Position numbers and translations under genes: made by a program
Shown here: one piece after another, positions 15,933 to 22,453 of the stretch
Layout of the letters: every line of letters begins with the position of its first letter
Position numbering within the stretch: position 1 is the first letter of the stretch
DNA from: JAWOFN01 sp046497505 [NCBI: bacterium]
GTDB lineage: Bacteria > Blakebacterota > Blakebacteria > Blakebacterales
Direction of reading: 5' to 3'
Assembly: GCA_046497505.1 (NCBI GenBank)
Contig: JAWOFN010000008.1
Coordinates: 1-26,117, forward strand
Length of the DNA: 26,117 nucleotides
Notes under the pieces: model-generated
Told to the model about the DNA's origin: nothing
Database searches by the model: none
What the model saw: only the letters and a program-made list of their open reading frames with translations

Positions 15933-16739
15933 TCATTCCCCGGGCAGGGAGTCCGGAGGCCTGGAGGCCCGGATGGGGATGAAGCCGTATTCCAGCCACA
16001 GGCCGGCCGCCTCGTCCGATGCGAGCCAGTCCAGGAAACGCCGGGCGGCCCCGGGGTGCCGCGCGGTCTGTATCACACCCCCCGCGAAGATGATGGCCGG
16101 GGTGTGTTCTGCGGGGAAGTCCTCCGCGACCACCACCCTTTCCTCGACGGCGGCGTCGCTGGCGTAGACGATCCCCGCATCGGCCTCTCCCCGCACCACG
16201 TACAGCATGGCCTGCCGGATATGCTCGGCCCGGATGACCCCGGGCTCGATGTGTTCCCAGAGGCCCATGGATTCGAGGGCCTCCTTGCCGTATCGGCCCG
16301 CCGGCACGCTCTCCGGGTTGCCGATGGCGAACCGGCGCCAGCGGGTCTTCTGCAGATCGGCGAAGCTCCTGATGGGACTGGTCCTACGGGCCGGGACGAT
16401 CAGCACGAGGCGGTTGCGGAGCAGGGGAGTGAAGGTAGGGGCGTCGACCCGTTCCTCCTCGATCAGACGGCGTACGATCCGTTCATCCGCTGAGAGGAAG
16501 AGGTCGGCGGGAGCGCCCTGCCGGATCTGAGCCGCACAGACGTTGGAGCTGTGGAAATGGAAGCGGATGGCGTCCTCGGGCAGTCCTTCCTTCTCGAGAT
16601 AGCGCGCGGCCTGGGCCTGGAGGGCGTCGGTCAGGCCGGCTCCGGCGAAGACAAGCAGCCCCTGCTCGAACCCGCGACCGCATCCCGGGATCAGCAGGCC
16701 CGCCAGCAGGAATCCGATGCCGAGTTTGCGTATCCGCAT
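15933..16739 (-). CDS. modA: Molybdate ABC transporter substrate-binding lipoprotein
   Basis: 268 aa. The leader MRIRKLGIGFLLAGLLIPGC carries a lipobox (C20). It aligns throughout with ModA: FAGAGLTDAL, RQGAPADLFLSAD, GNPESVPAGRYGKEAL, RGEADAGIVYASDA and LEYGFIPI. Compared with E. coli ModA ligands, the second-loop Ser39 and the Tyr170 equivalents are kept, but the first-loop Ser12 is Gly (FAGAGL instead of FAAASL). It captures molybdate (or a similar oxyanion such as tungstate) outside the inner membrane for ModBC. The start at 16739 is supported by the leader and by a promoter with predicted +1 about 2 nt upstream; longer in-frame starts would run through that promoter. Confidence 0.93.
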   Translation of the reverse strand: MRIRKLGIGFLLAGLLIPGCGRGFEQGLLVFAGAGLTDALQAQAARYLEKEGLPEDAIRFHFHSSNVCAAQIRQGAPADLFLSADERIVRRLIEEERVDAPTFTPLLRNRLVLIVPARRTSPIRSFADLQKTRWRRFAIGNPESVPAGRYGKEALESMGLWEHIEPGVIRAEHIRQAMLYVVRGEADAGIVYASDAAVEERVVVAEDFPAEHTPAIIFAGGVIQTARHPGAARRFLDWLASDEAAGLWLEYGFIPIRASRPPDSLPGE

Positions 16740-16755
16740 GGTGGGCGAGTATAGG
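16726..16755 (+). promoter_or_regulatory. Candidate promoter for the class V PLP enzyme, overlapping the modA promoter
   Basis: TTGCGT (16726-16731), 18-nt spacer, TATAGG (16750-16755). Its -10 shares the TATA bases with the modA -10 on the other strand. Predicted 5' UTR about 52 nt. Confidence 0.4.
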
Positions 16756-16776
16756 TTGGATGTGCAGTCCGGGCAA
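16748..16776 (-). promoter_or_regulatory. Sigma70-type promoter for modABC, near-leaderless
   Basis: Minus-strand TTGCCC (16776-16771), 17-nt spacer, TATACT (16753-16748). Only 8 nt separate the -10 from the ATG, so +1 falls about 2 nt before the start codon and no ribosome site is possible. No ModE-like operator palindrome is visible. Confidence 0.55.
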
Positions 16777-16813
16777 ACGGCCCCGACACCGACTCCGACC
16801 AGGATGATGCACC

Positions 16814-17950
16814 GTGTGGGACGAATTCCGATCCCGATTCCCCATCTTCGAGACCACCACATACCTGAACACCTGTTCGCTGGGAGCGCTCAGCCGCACC
16901 GGTCGGGAGGCGACCGAACACTTCCTCGACCTGTGGCAGCGGATGGGCGCCTCGGCCTGGTACGAGCTGTGGCTGGGCGAGATCGAGGTGCTGCGGGAGC
17001 AAGTGGCCACCCTGCTGGGATGCGGTGAGCACGAGGTGGCGCTCTTCCCCAACGTCTCCGCGGGGGTGGCAGCCGTCGCCTCCGCTCTGGATTACTCGGA
17101 GCGTGACCGGGTGGCCGCAGCGGAGCTGGATTTCCCCACCGTGATCTACCAGTGGCATGCCCGGACCCGGGACGGGGTGGAGGTGGACCTGGTGCCCTGC
17201 GATGGGATGGGTACCCGGGAAGGGGCCTGGGAGCAGGCCATCGGTGAGCGCACGGCGGCGGTCGCCACCGGCCACGTCTTCTTCACCACCGGGTGGGCAC
17301 AGGACCTGGAGCATATCGGTGCCCTCTGCAGGGAGGCCGGAGCCCTCTTCATGGTGGACGCGTACCAGTCGGCGGGGATCCTTCCCCTCCCGGTGAAGGA
17401 ACTGGGGATCGATATCCTGCTCACCGGCGGACTGAAGTGGCTCCTGGGCGGTCCCGGCGTCGCCTGCATGTACGTGCGTGAGGGTCTCCACGACCGGCTG
17501 GACCCCCGCTGCACCGGCTGGTTCGCCGTGAAGGAACCCTTCGTCTTCGACACCTCTACCCGGGATCTGCGTGAGGATGCCCGGCGGTTCGAGGGAGGCA
17601 CTCCGGCCCCCGCCGCGGTCTACCCGGCGCGGGCAGGGCTCGATCTCGTGCTGGAGCATGGGGTGGAGCAACTGGGTTCCAGGACACTGGAGCTGGTTCG
17701 CTACCTGGCCCAGCGCGCCGGGGAAGAGGGGATGGAAGTGCGCATGCCCGAGGAGCCTTCCCGGCAGTCGGGAATCCTCATCCTCCCGGACGACGAGCCC
17801 CACGCTTCGGTCGGGGAACTGGCCCGTCAGGGGTTCATCGTGGATGCCCGGCCCACGGGCGTGCGGGTCTCTCCCTATGCCTACAACACCCGTGAGGACA
17901 TCGACCTCTTCGTAGAGAAGCTGGCTGCGATCAGGAAGAAGCGGGGGTAG
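16814..17950 (+). CDS. Class V aminotransferase-fold PLP enzyme
   Basis: 378 aa. Class V (NifS/kynureninase-like) signatures: N-terminal TYLNTCSLGALS, PLP-ring contacts FMVDAYQSAG (D182, Q185), the Schiff-base lysine in TGGLKWLLGGPG (K208), a FEGGTPAPAA loop, and the C-terminal SPYAYNTREDID. No cysteine lies in the C-terminal loop where cysteine desulfurases carry their persulfide Cys, so it is not an ordinary NifS/SufS; kynureninase-like, epimerase-like or lyase activity is more likely. The start is GTG 16814 with AGGAT upstream; nearby ATGs are out of frame. It is transcribed divergently from modABC from an overlapping promoter. That invites a link to molybdenum-cofactor maturation, but the missing Cys argues against it. 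Substrate unknown. Confidence 0.85.
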   Translation: MWDEFRSRFPIFETTTYLNTCSLGALSRTGREATEHFLDLWQRMGASAWYELWLGEIEVLREQVATLLGCGEHEVALFPNVSAGVAAVASALDYSERDRVAAAELDFPTVIYQWHARTRDGVEVDLVPCDGMGTREGAWEQAIGERTAAVATGHVFFTTGWAQDLEHIGALCREAGALFMVDAYQSAGILPLPVKELGIDILLTGGLKWLLGGPGVACMYVREGLHDRLDPRCTGWFAVKEPFVFDTSTRDLREDARRFEGGTPAPAAVYPARAGLDLVLEHGVEQLGSRTLELVRYLAQRAGEEGMEVRMPEEPSRQSGILILPDDEPHASVGELARQGFIVDARPTGVRVSPYAYNTREDIDLFVEKLAAIRKKRG

Positions 17951-17988
17951 GGGACGGGCAGGGGATGAAGACCCGGGAGCCGCGGTCT

Positions 17989-18007
17989 GCGGGCACGGGG
18001 TGCCCGC
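17989..18007. terminator. GC hairpin between convergent genes
   Basis: Perfect 8-bp stem GCGGGCAC/GTGCCCGC with a GGG loop, midway between the class V enzyme and the pseudo-kinase gene. There is no T-run, so termination is only a possibility. Confidence 0.35.
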
Positions 18008-18043
18008 CGGGTCGTGAGGCTGCAGGTCCGTGAGGACCCGGTC

Positions 18044-19876
18044 TCAGCCGGAGGCCTCTTCGGCGGCATCAGCGTCCAGGGAGGACCGCACCCCCCGGAT
18101 CAGACGCTTCATGGTCAGCGGCTTGGTGAGATAGGAGATCCCCTCCATGGACAGGTATCGTTCCATGGTGGGGGTGCGCTCCTCGTCCCCCATGAGGGTC
18201 ACACGGGCGCCGCTGTCCACCTTACGCAGGTCCATGAGGGTCTTCACCCAGACCATCTCGGGGACCTGCACGTTGACGAGAACGAGATTGACCAGGCGGC
18301 CGTGGCGTTTGAAGAGATCCACGCCTTCCACCCAGTTCCGGGCGGGCAGGACGTTGTAGCCGAGCTGCCCCAGGGACTCGGTGATCATGCGGCGAGCATC
18401 CACGTCCTCTTCCACAACCAGTACGGTCTCATGGCCGCTGAGCGAGGCGATCTCATCCTCGGTGAGCTCGTCCTCCAGCTCAGGTTCGGGCTCCGGCTCC
18501 GGTTCCGGCTCCGGTTCCGGCTCGGGTTCCGGCTCGGGTTCCGGGACATCACCGGTCTCTTCGATCCCCTCGGTCTCCTCCTCGACAGGAGCGACCTCCT
18601 GCCCCGCTTCCCCTGCGGTCTCTTCCTCGATCTCCTCTTCTTCCAGTCCGGGCCATTCTGCGGCGTCAGCCAGCGCTTCAGCCTCTTCGGACTGGGGAGC
18701 GGTCGGGGCGACTTCCTCTACGGACATCTGCTCCCGGACCCGGGATCGCGGCAGGAAGATCTCGACCGTCGTTCCAGATCCCGGGGTGCTCCGAAGGTCG
18801 ATGTAGCCGCGATGGTTCTTCACGATGGCATAGGCGGCGGCCAGCCCCAGTCCCGCAAGGGGGCGATCGGTCCGCGTGCTGAAGAGCGGTTCGAACACGT
18901 GATCCAGCAGTTCGGGCGGGATACCCGGTCCCTGGTCGGTGACCACGATATGGGCATACGTACCAGCCGGGACGATGAACCCCCGGTGGGGCTCGCCCCG
19001 CTGCACCTCGGCTCGCTCAAGTCGGACGCTGATGTCCCCTCCGCCGTCGCGAGCGGCTTCCAGAGCGTTGAGGAGCACCTGCTCGATGACCTGGCGGATC
19101 TCCGCAGCGTTCCCGAAGACCTCGGGAAGGTCCTCATCCACCTCAAGACCCACCCCGCTCACATCGTGCCCTTCCAGATCCTCTCGATCCAGTATCTGCC
19201 GGGTGAGGGACTCCAGGTCGACCTCGGCACCTTCCCGTATCCCGCGCACAGGGAATCGCTCTATCCGCTGCTGAAGGATGTGGAGCCGCCGGACGGCGCC
19301 TTCCATGTCATCTGCCGGAGCCGCTTCCGATCCTTCCAGTTCCTGCAGGCTCCGGCTGATATCGCTGCCGATGGTCTGCATCAGACGGGTGATGAGATCC
19401 GTCTTCTCGGTGAAAGTGATCCTGCGGCGGAGGGCTTCCTCCTCGGTGATGTCCTGGAGTCCGAGGGTGACGGCATGTTCCCGATCGGAACTGGGCACGG
19501 CGGTGGCCCGTACGACGTGGACTTCCCCGTGTCTGTCGATGAGCTGCATTTCGAAGGACTGGGGCTGGCCGGAGGCCCGTTGGATGTACTGCTGTACCTT
19601 CTCCACATCCGCCGGGTCCGAGAGGTTGGTGAAGGGTCGCCCCTTCAACTCCTGGGCGGAGAGAGCGGTGAGATCGGCGAAGGACCCGTCCACCCAGAAA
19701 AGGGTCCCATCCTCATCCGTGACCGCCACCCCGTCGAAAGTGGCGGAGACGAGGTTCTCGTAAGCGTCCCCCGCTTCCTCGCCGTCGTCCTTCTTCTTGC
19801 CGAAGACGAAAGCCAGACCGAGGAGCGGTGTGAGCAGGGTGACGGCGCCGGGTATGTCGGTGAGTTCGATCAGCAC
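18044..19876 (-). CDS. Hybrid sensor-kinase-like protein with degenerate His and Asp sites (PAS-HATPase-PE linker-receiver)
   Basis: 610 aa from GTG 19876. Order: one TM segment (about 7-26), PAS domain (38-145), a helical HisKA-like segment (155-205), HATPase (215-378), an acidic linker (385-470) with 11 Pro-Glu dipeptides (445-466), and a receiver (482-600). The ATP site looks intact: N-box N270, DQGPGI (D314) and AGLGLA. The H-box reads TIGSDIS where families have AHD/AHE, so the His is Ser171; no other His lies in that helix. The receiver keeps its acidic pair (E490, D491) and Lys585 (TKP), but the phosphoacceptor is Asn535 (LVLVNVQVP). It may bind ATP and partners without phosphotransfer. 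The start is uncertain: GTG 20011 is in frame, but it would overlap the nadA promoter and adds non-coding-looking sequence. Confidence 0.88.
   Translation of the reverse strand: MLIELTDIPGAVTLLTPLLGLAFVFGKKKDDGEEAGDAYENLVSATFDGVAVTDEDGTLFWVDGSFADLTALSAQELKGRPFTNLSDPADVEKVQQYIQRASGQPQSFEMQLIDRHGEVHVVRATAVPSSDREHAVTLGLQDITEEEALRRRITFTEKTDLITRLMQTIGSDISRSLQELEGSEAAPADDMEGAVRRLHILQQRIERFPVRGIREGAEVDLESLTRQILDREDLEGHDVSGVGLEVDEDLPEVFGNAAEIRQVIEQVLLNALEAARDGGGDISVRLERAEVQRGEPHRGFIVPAGTYAHIVVTDQGPGIPPELLDHVFEPLFSTRTDRPLAGLGLAAAYAIVKNHRGYIDLRSTPGSGTTVEIFLPRSRVREQMSVEEVAPTAPQSEEAEALADAAEWPGLEEEEIEEETAGEAGQEVAPVEEETEGIEETGDVPEPEPEPEPEPEPEPEPEPEPELEDELTEDEIASLSGHETVLVVEEDVDARRMITESLGQLGYNVLPARNWVEGVDLFKRHGRLVNLVLVNVQVPEMVWVKTLMDLRKVDSGARVTLMGDEERTPTMERYLSMEGISYLTKPLTMKRLIRGVRSSLDADAAEEASG
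18479..18544 (-). repeat. Pro-Glu dipeptide repeat (11 units) in the pseudo-kinase linker
   Basis: 66 nt encoding eleven Pro-Glu pairs from alternating CCG/CCC/CCT and GAA/GAG codons. A 12-bp unit (GGCTCCGGTTCC on the plus strand) recurs. Such runs form stiff extended spacers and are prone to length change by slippage. Confidence 0.9.
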
Positions 19877-19927
19877 GGACCGCGCATTGTCTGGGGGTGA
19901 GACTGCCTGGTACCCGCAATCTAGCAC

Positions 19928-19957
19928 AACATAGAACAACACGACGAGCGACTGCAA
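19928..19957 (-). promoter_or_regulatory. Candidate promoter for the pseudo-kinase gene
   Basis: Minus-strand TTGCAG (19957-19952) and TATGTT (19933-19928), 18-nt spacer, in a locally AT-richer stretch. Predicted +1 near 19921, 45 nt before GTG 19876. It supports that start over GTG 20011. Confidence 0.35.
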
Positions 19958-19971
19958 CCGGGGTGGAACGG

Positions 19972-19999
19972 TTGACCGGCATTTCCGCCGCTCTATCTT
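19972..19999 (+). promoter_or_regulatory. Candidate nadA promoter
   Basis: TTGACC (19972-19977), 16-nt spacer, TATCTT (19994-19999); predicted 5' UTR about 77 nt. It lies back to back with the pseudo-kinase promoter. No NadR-type or NrtR-type operator was recognised. Confidence 0.45.
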
Positions 20000-20082
20000 G
20001 TAGGCAAGCACCCGATCACCGATCGTAAGCCCGGGGTATCGAGCGCGAGACCCGGGTCGCGGTCCAGCAGGGAGAGTCAGCA

Positions 20083-21066
20083 GTGACCGGCGATGCCGCT
20101 CCCCGACTGCAGGAACAGACTGAAGAACTCCAGCATCGCATACGGCAGCTGGCCAGCGAGAAGTCCGCTGTGATCCTGGCCCATAACTACCAGGTCGGGC
20201 CCGTGCAGGATGTGGCGGACCATCTCGGGGACTCCCTGGGCCTCTCCCGCCGGGCTGCCGAAGTCGACGCGGAGCGCATCGTGTTCTGCGGGGTGCACTT
20301 CATGGCCGAGACCGCAGCCATCCTCTCCCCCGATAAGATGGTGCTGGTGCCCGACCTGGAAGCAGGCTGCTCGCTCGCTGCCACCATAGACGCCGAGGCC
20401 CTCACCGAGTGGAGGGCGGACCATCCGGAAGCCGTGGTGGTCTCGTATGTGAACACCACCGCGGAGGTCAAGGCCCTCTCGGACTATTGCTGCACCTCCT
20501 CGAACGCTGTAGAGGTGGTCAACAGCATCCCCGAGGATACCGAGATCCTCTTCCTGCCCGATATGTTCCTGGGATCCTACGTGGCGGAGGTCACCGGACG
20601 GAAGAACATGCGGATATGGCCGGGTGAGTGTCATGTCCATGCGGCGATCCCGCCGCATCTCATCAAGCAGCTCGCGGCGGACCATCCCGAGGCGGACCTG
20701 CTGGTCCATCCCGAATGCGGATGCTCCACCTCCTGCATGTACCTCTCGGCCAGCGGTGAACTGGACCTGGGGGAACGGGACCTCAAGGTGATGAGCACAG
20801 GCGGCATGATCCTGCACGCGGACCAGAGCCCCGCGCCGGAGTTCGTGGTCGCGACAGAGACCGGGATCCTCCACCGGCTCCGCAAGGAGAACCCCCGGAA
20901 GCGCTTCATCCCCGCTTCGGAAGACAGCGTGTGCGAGTACATGAAGAAGATCACGCTGGAGAAGGTGCTCTTCTCCCTCGAACATGATGTCTACCGGGTG
21001 GAAGTGGACGAGGAGACGGCCAGCGCCGCCCGGAAGGCCCTGGATCGGATGCTGGCCATCGGCTGA
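20083..21066 (+). CDS. nadA: Quinolinate synthase
   Basis: 327 aa. It condenses iminoaspartate with dihydroxyacetone phosphate to quinolinate, the precursor of NAD, in the cytoplasm. The [4Fe-4S] ligands are identifiable as C96 (EAGCSLA), C183 (WPGECHVH) and C284 (DSVCEYMKK); the C96-C183 spacing equals that of E. coli NadA (C113-C200). Other family blocks: ILAHNYQVGPVQDVADHLGDSL, FCGVHFMAETAAIL, HPECGCSTSCMY and FIPASEDSVCEYM. The start is GTG 20083 with AGGGAGAG upstream. nadB and nadC are not in the window, so the pathway genes are unlinked here. It is a single-gene unit, divergent from the pseudo-kinase gene. Confidence 0.97.
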   Translation: MTGDAAPRLQEQTEELQHRIRQLASEKSAVILAHNYQVGPVQDVADHLGDSLGLSRRAAEVDAERIVFCGVHFMAETAAILSPDKMVLVPDLEAGCSLAATIDAEALTEWRADHPEAVVVSYVNTTAEVKALSDYCCTSSNAVEVVNSIPEDTEILFLPDMFLGSYVAEVTGRKNMRIWPGECHVHAAIPPHLIKQLAADHPEADLLVHPECGCSTSCMYLSASGELDLGERDLKVMSTGGMILHADQSPAPEFVVATETGILHRLRKENPRKRFIPASEDSVCEYMKKITLEKVLFSLEHDVYRVEVDEETASAARKALDRMLAIG

Positions 21067-21341
21067 TCCGGTACGCCGGTCGGCAGGCCGCCCCGGTCCC
21101 GGGATAGACTCTGGACACCTCCGCGTCAGATTGCTAGCATCGCGTTGGATGCCCGATCCATATCGCACGATGACGGTCCGATTATAGGGGCCGTGCAGCA
21201 TCAGTGAGTTCGTGCCGTCGGCGGTCGATAAGGCCGATCTGGCAGGGGGCCTCGACGGTAAAGGGCATGTCTGCGGGTGACGTTCGGTCGTCAGGGTGTG
21301 TCCCCGGAGGCAGGTCAGGGCTCGTATATCCGTACACGACC

Positions 21342-21902
21342 ATGACGAATCTGTCTGATGTGCAGCTTATCGAGGCTGCCCGGAACGGCAGTCAGGAAGC
21401 CGTCTCGGTCCTATATGAGCGGCATCTTCCCTGCCTTCTGGCCCAGTCACGCACCTATGCCGGGGCCGACCTGGAGCCGCACGACCTCGTTCACGAAGCC
21501 TGGATCCGGATCCTGGGGGACCTGCACAGGTTCACACCCCGGAAGAGTTTCCGTTCGTGGGCGGTCACGGTACTCCGGAACCTCGGTCGGGACGCAGCCA
21601 CCCGACGTTCACGCCGAAAGGAACTGCTCTTCCAGCATCGTTTGGACCTGAACGGTCCGCCCCATGACGATCGGGAGAAGCATGTCCAGACGGCGAGGGA
21701 GAGGAAGGTGCGGCAGCTCATGGAACCCCTGACGGCTCGCCAACGGCTGGCCCTGCTGCTCCACGTGGGGCAGCGGGCCTCTTCCGGCGAGGTGAGCCGT
21801 GCCATGGGGTGTTCGCCGCCGACCGTGCGTACCACCTGTTTCTTCGCCCTGGAGCGTGTCCGGGTGGAGATGGGCAGGGCGCGGCCGCGGGAGGCCGGAT
21901 AG
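21342..21902 (+). CDS. ECF-like RNA polymerase sigma factor
   Basis: 186 aa. Region 2 (about 18-90) has LYERHLPCLL, DLVHEAWIRILGDLHRF and FRSWAVTVLRNLGRDAATRRSRR, the core-binding and -10 recognition helices. Region 4 (about 125-178) is LTARQRLALLLHVGQRASSGEVSRAMGCSPPTVRTT, a helix-turn-helix for -35 recognition. There is no region 3, as in ECF factors. The start at ATG 21342 fits the usual ECF N-terminus (LSDVQLIEAARNGSQEA); in-frame ATG 21267 and GTG 21204 would add an unconserved tail. No anti-sigma gene follows: the next gene is a tRNA. The 275 bp between nadA and this gene show no convincing promoter apart from a TATAGG near 21184. Confidence 0.88.
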   Translation: MTNLSDVQLIEAARNGSQEAVSVLYERHLPCLLAQSRTYAGADLEPHDLVHEAWIRILGDLHRFTPRKSFRSWAVTVLRNLGRDAATRRSRRKELLFQHRLDLNGPPHDDREKHVQTARERKVRQLMEPLTARQRLALLLHVGQRASSGEVSRAMGCSPPTVRTTCFFALERVRVEMGRARPREAG

Positions 21903-22019
21903 GTTTCCCCGGAGACCCGGCCGGGACGGGAGGTCTTCCACATGCACAGGGGGAGGCGCGCGGGGAGCCTCCCATGGACAGCTGTCCCCTCTCACGGGGT
22001 TCACGGCCCGGTACGCCGG

Positions 22020-22049
22020 TTGACACGAACCGTGCCCCGCCGTTTCTTA
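22020..22049 (+). promoter_or_regulatory. Candidate promoter for tRNA-Arg
   Basis: A perfect TTGACA (22020-22025), 18-nt spacer, then TTCTTA (22044-22049), the same element pair as before tRNA-Gln. The -10 is far from consensus. Confidence 0.35.
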
Positions 22050-22081
22050 TCTGCCTGTCCGCTCCGCACGAGTGTACATTC

Positions 22082-22158
22082 GCGCCTGTAGCTCAACTGG
22101 ATAGAGCACCTGACTACGGATCAGGAGGTTGAGGGTTCGAATCCTTCCGGGCGCACCA
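22082..22158 (+). tRNA. tRNA-Arg (anticodon ACG)
   Basis: Acceptor GCGCCTG pairs with CGGGCGC (one U-G), discriminator A, encoded CCA. The anticodon stem CCTGA/TCAGG encloses CTACGGA, giving ACG. This is the anticodon whose wobble A is converted to inosine by TadA, and tadA lies about 1.9 kb downstream. Confidence 0.97.
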
Positions 22159-22163
22159 TGATA

Positions 22164-22193
22164 CGGCCTCACCGGGATCCACCGGTGGGGCCG
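22164..22193. other. Hairpin directly after tRNA-Arg
   Basis: 12-bp stem with one G-T pair (22164-22175 with 22182-22193), 6-nt loop, starting 5 bp after the tRNA CCA. It is followed by purines and an A-run rather than Ts, so it is not a classical plus-strand terminator; it may be a processing or weak stop signal. Confidence 0.5.
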
Positions 22194-22200
22194 GAGCATG

Positions 22201-22245
22201 TAAAAAATGAGGCCGAGCACCGATCGAACGATCGTGCCCGGCCTC
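22201..22245 (-). terminator. Intrinsic terminator, minus strand, for the decarboxylase transcript
   Basis: Long inverted repeat 22209-22245 with CGATCG-AA-CGATCG at its tip (one bulge, one mismatch), followed on the minus strand by ATTTTTTA (22208-22201). It lies about 210 bp beyond the decarboxylase stop. Confidence 0.7.
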
Positions 22246-22453
22246 TGACCAAGCGTTTCGGGAGGTATGCTGTGTTGGAAACGCTTCGGTCGCCCAGTCT
22301 ATGTACGTCTCTCATCCCTGCAGAGTTACTAATAATACGCGCGGACCCCCCGTTCCATTCACCGGGAATGGCACGGGGGACCCCTATCGGAGGCTATCGA
22401 CCCTGCGGGATGTCTCGGCCGCACTCAGCGGAACGTGGTGCCCTGCCGGTCTG
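22246..22453. other. Intergenic region with a GC-rich hairpin
   Basis: No gene recognised. A 16-bp-class inverted repeat with one mismatch (about 22346-22360 with 22366-22379, CCATTC/GAATGG at the tip) sits beside an AT-rich TAATAATACGCGCGG patch. It may be a first, T-poor stop for the decarboxylase mRNA or a 3' stabilising hairpin. Confidence 0.45.

Noticed and set aside
16740-16813. ModE-type operator or molybdenum-cofactor riboswitch upstream of modA
   Set aside because: No TATATA-type palindrome is seen, and the predicted leader is about 2 nt, too short for a riboswitch.
18479-18544. Short tandem repeat as a CRISPR or mobile-element signal
   Set aside because: No spacers; it is in frame and encodes a Pro-Glu linker.
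18014-19900. 628-codon open frame on the plus strand opposite the pseudo-kinase gene
   Set aside because: Antisense shadow produced by high third-position GC. Its product has no recognisable domain, while the minus strand encodes clear PAS, HATPase and receiver domains.
21069-22020. Short repeated CGGTACGCCGGT near 21070 and 22009 flanking the sigma factor gene
   Set aside because: About 12 bp and GC-rich, with no target duplication, transposase or extended similarity; compatible with chance in this base composition.
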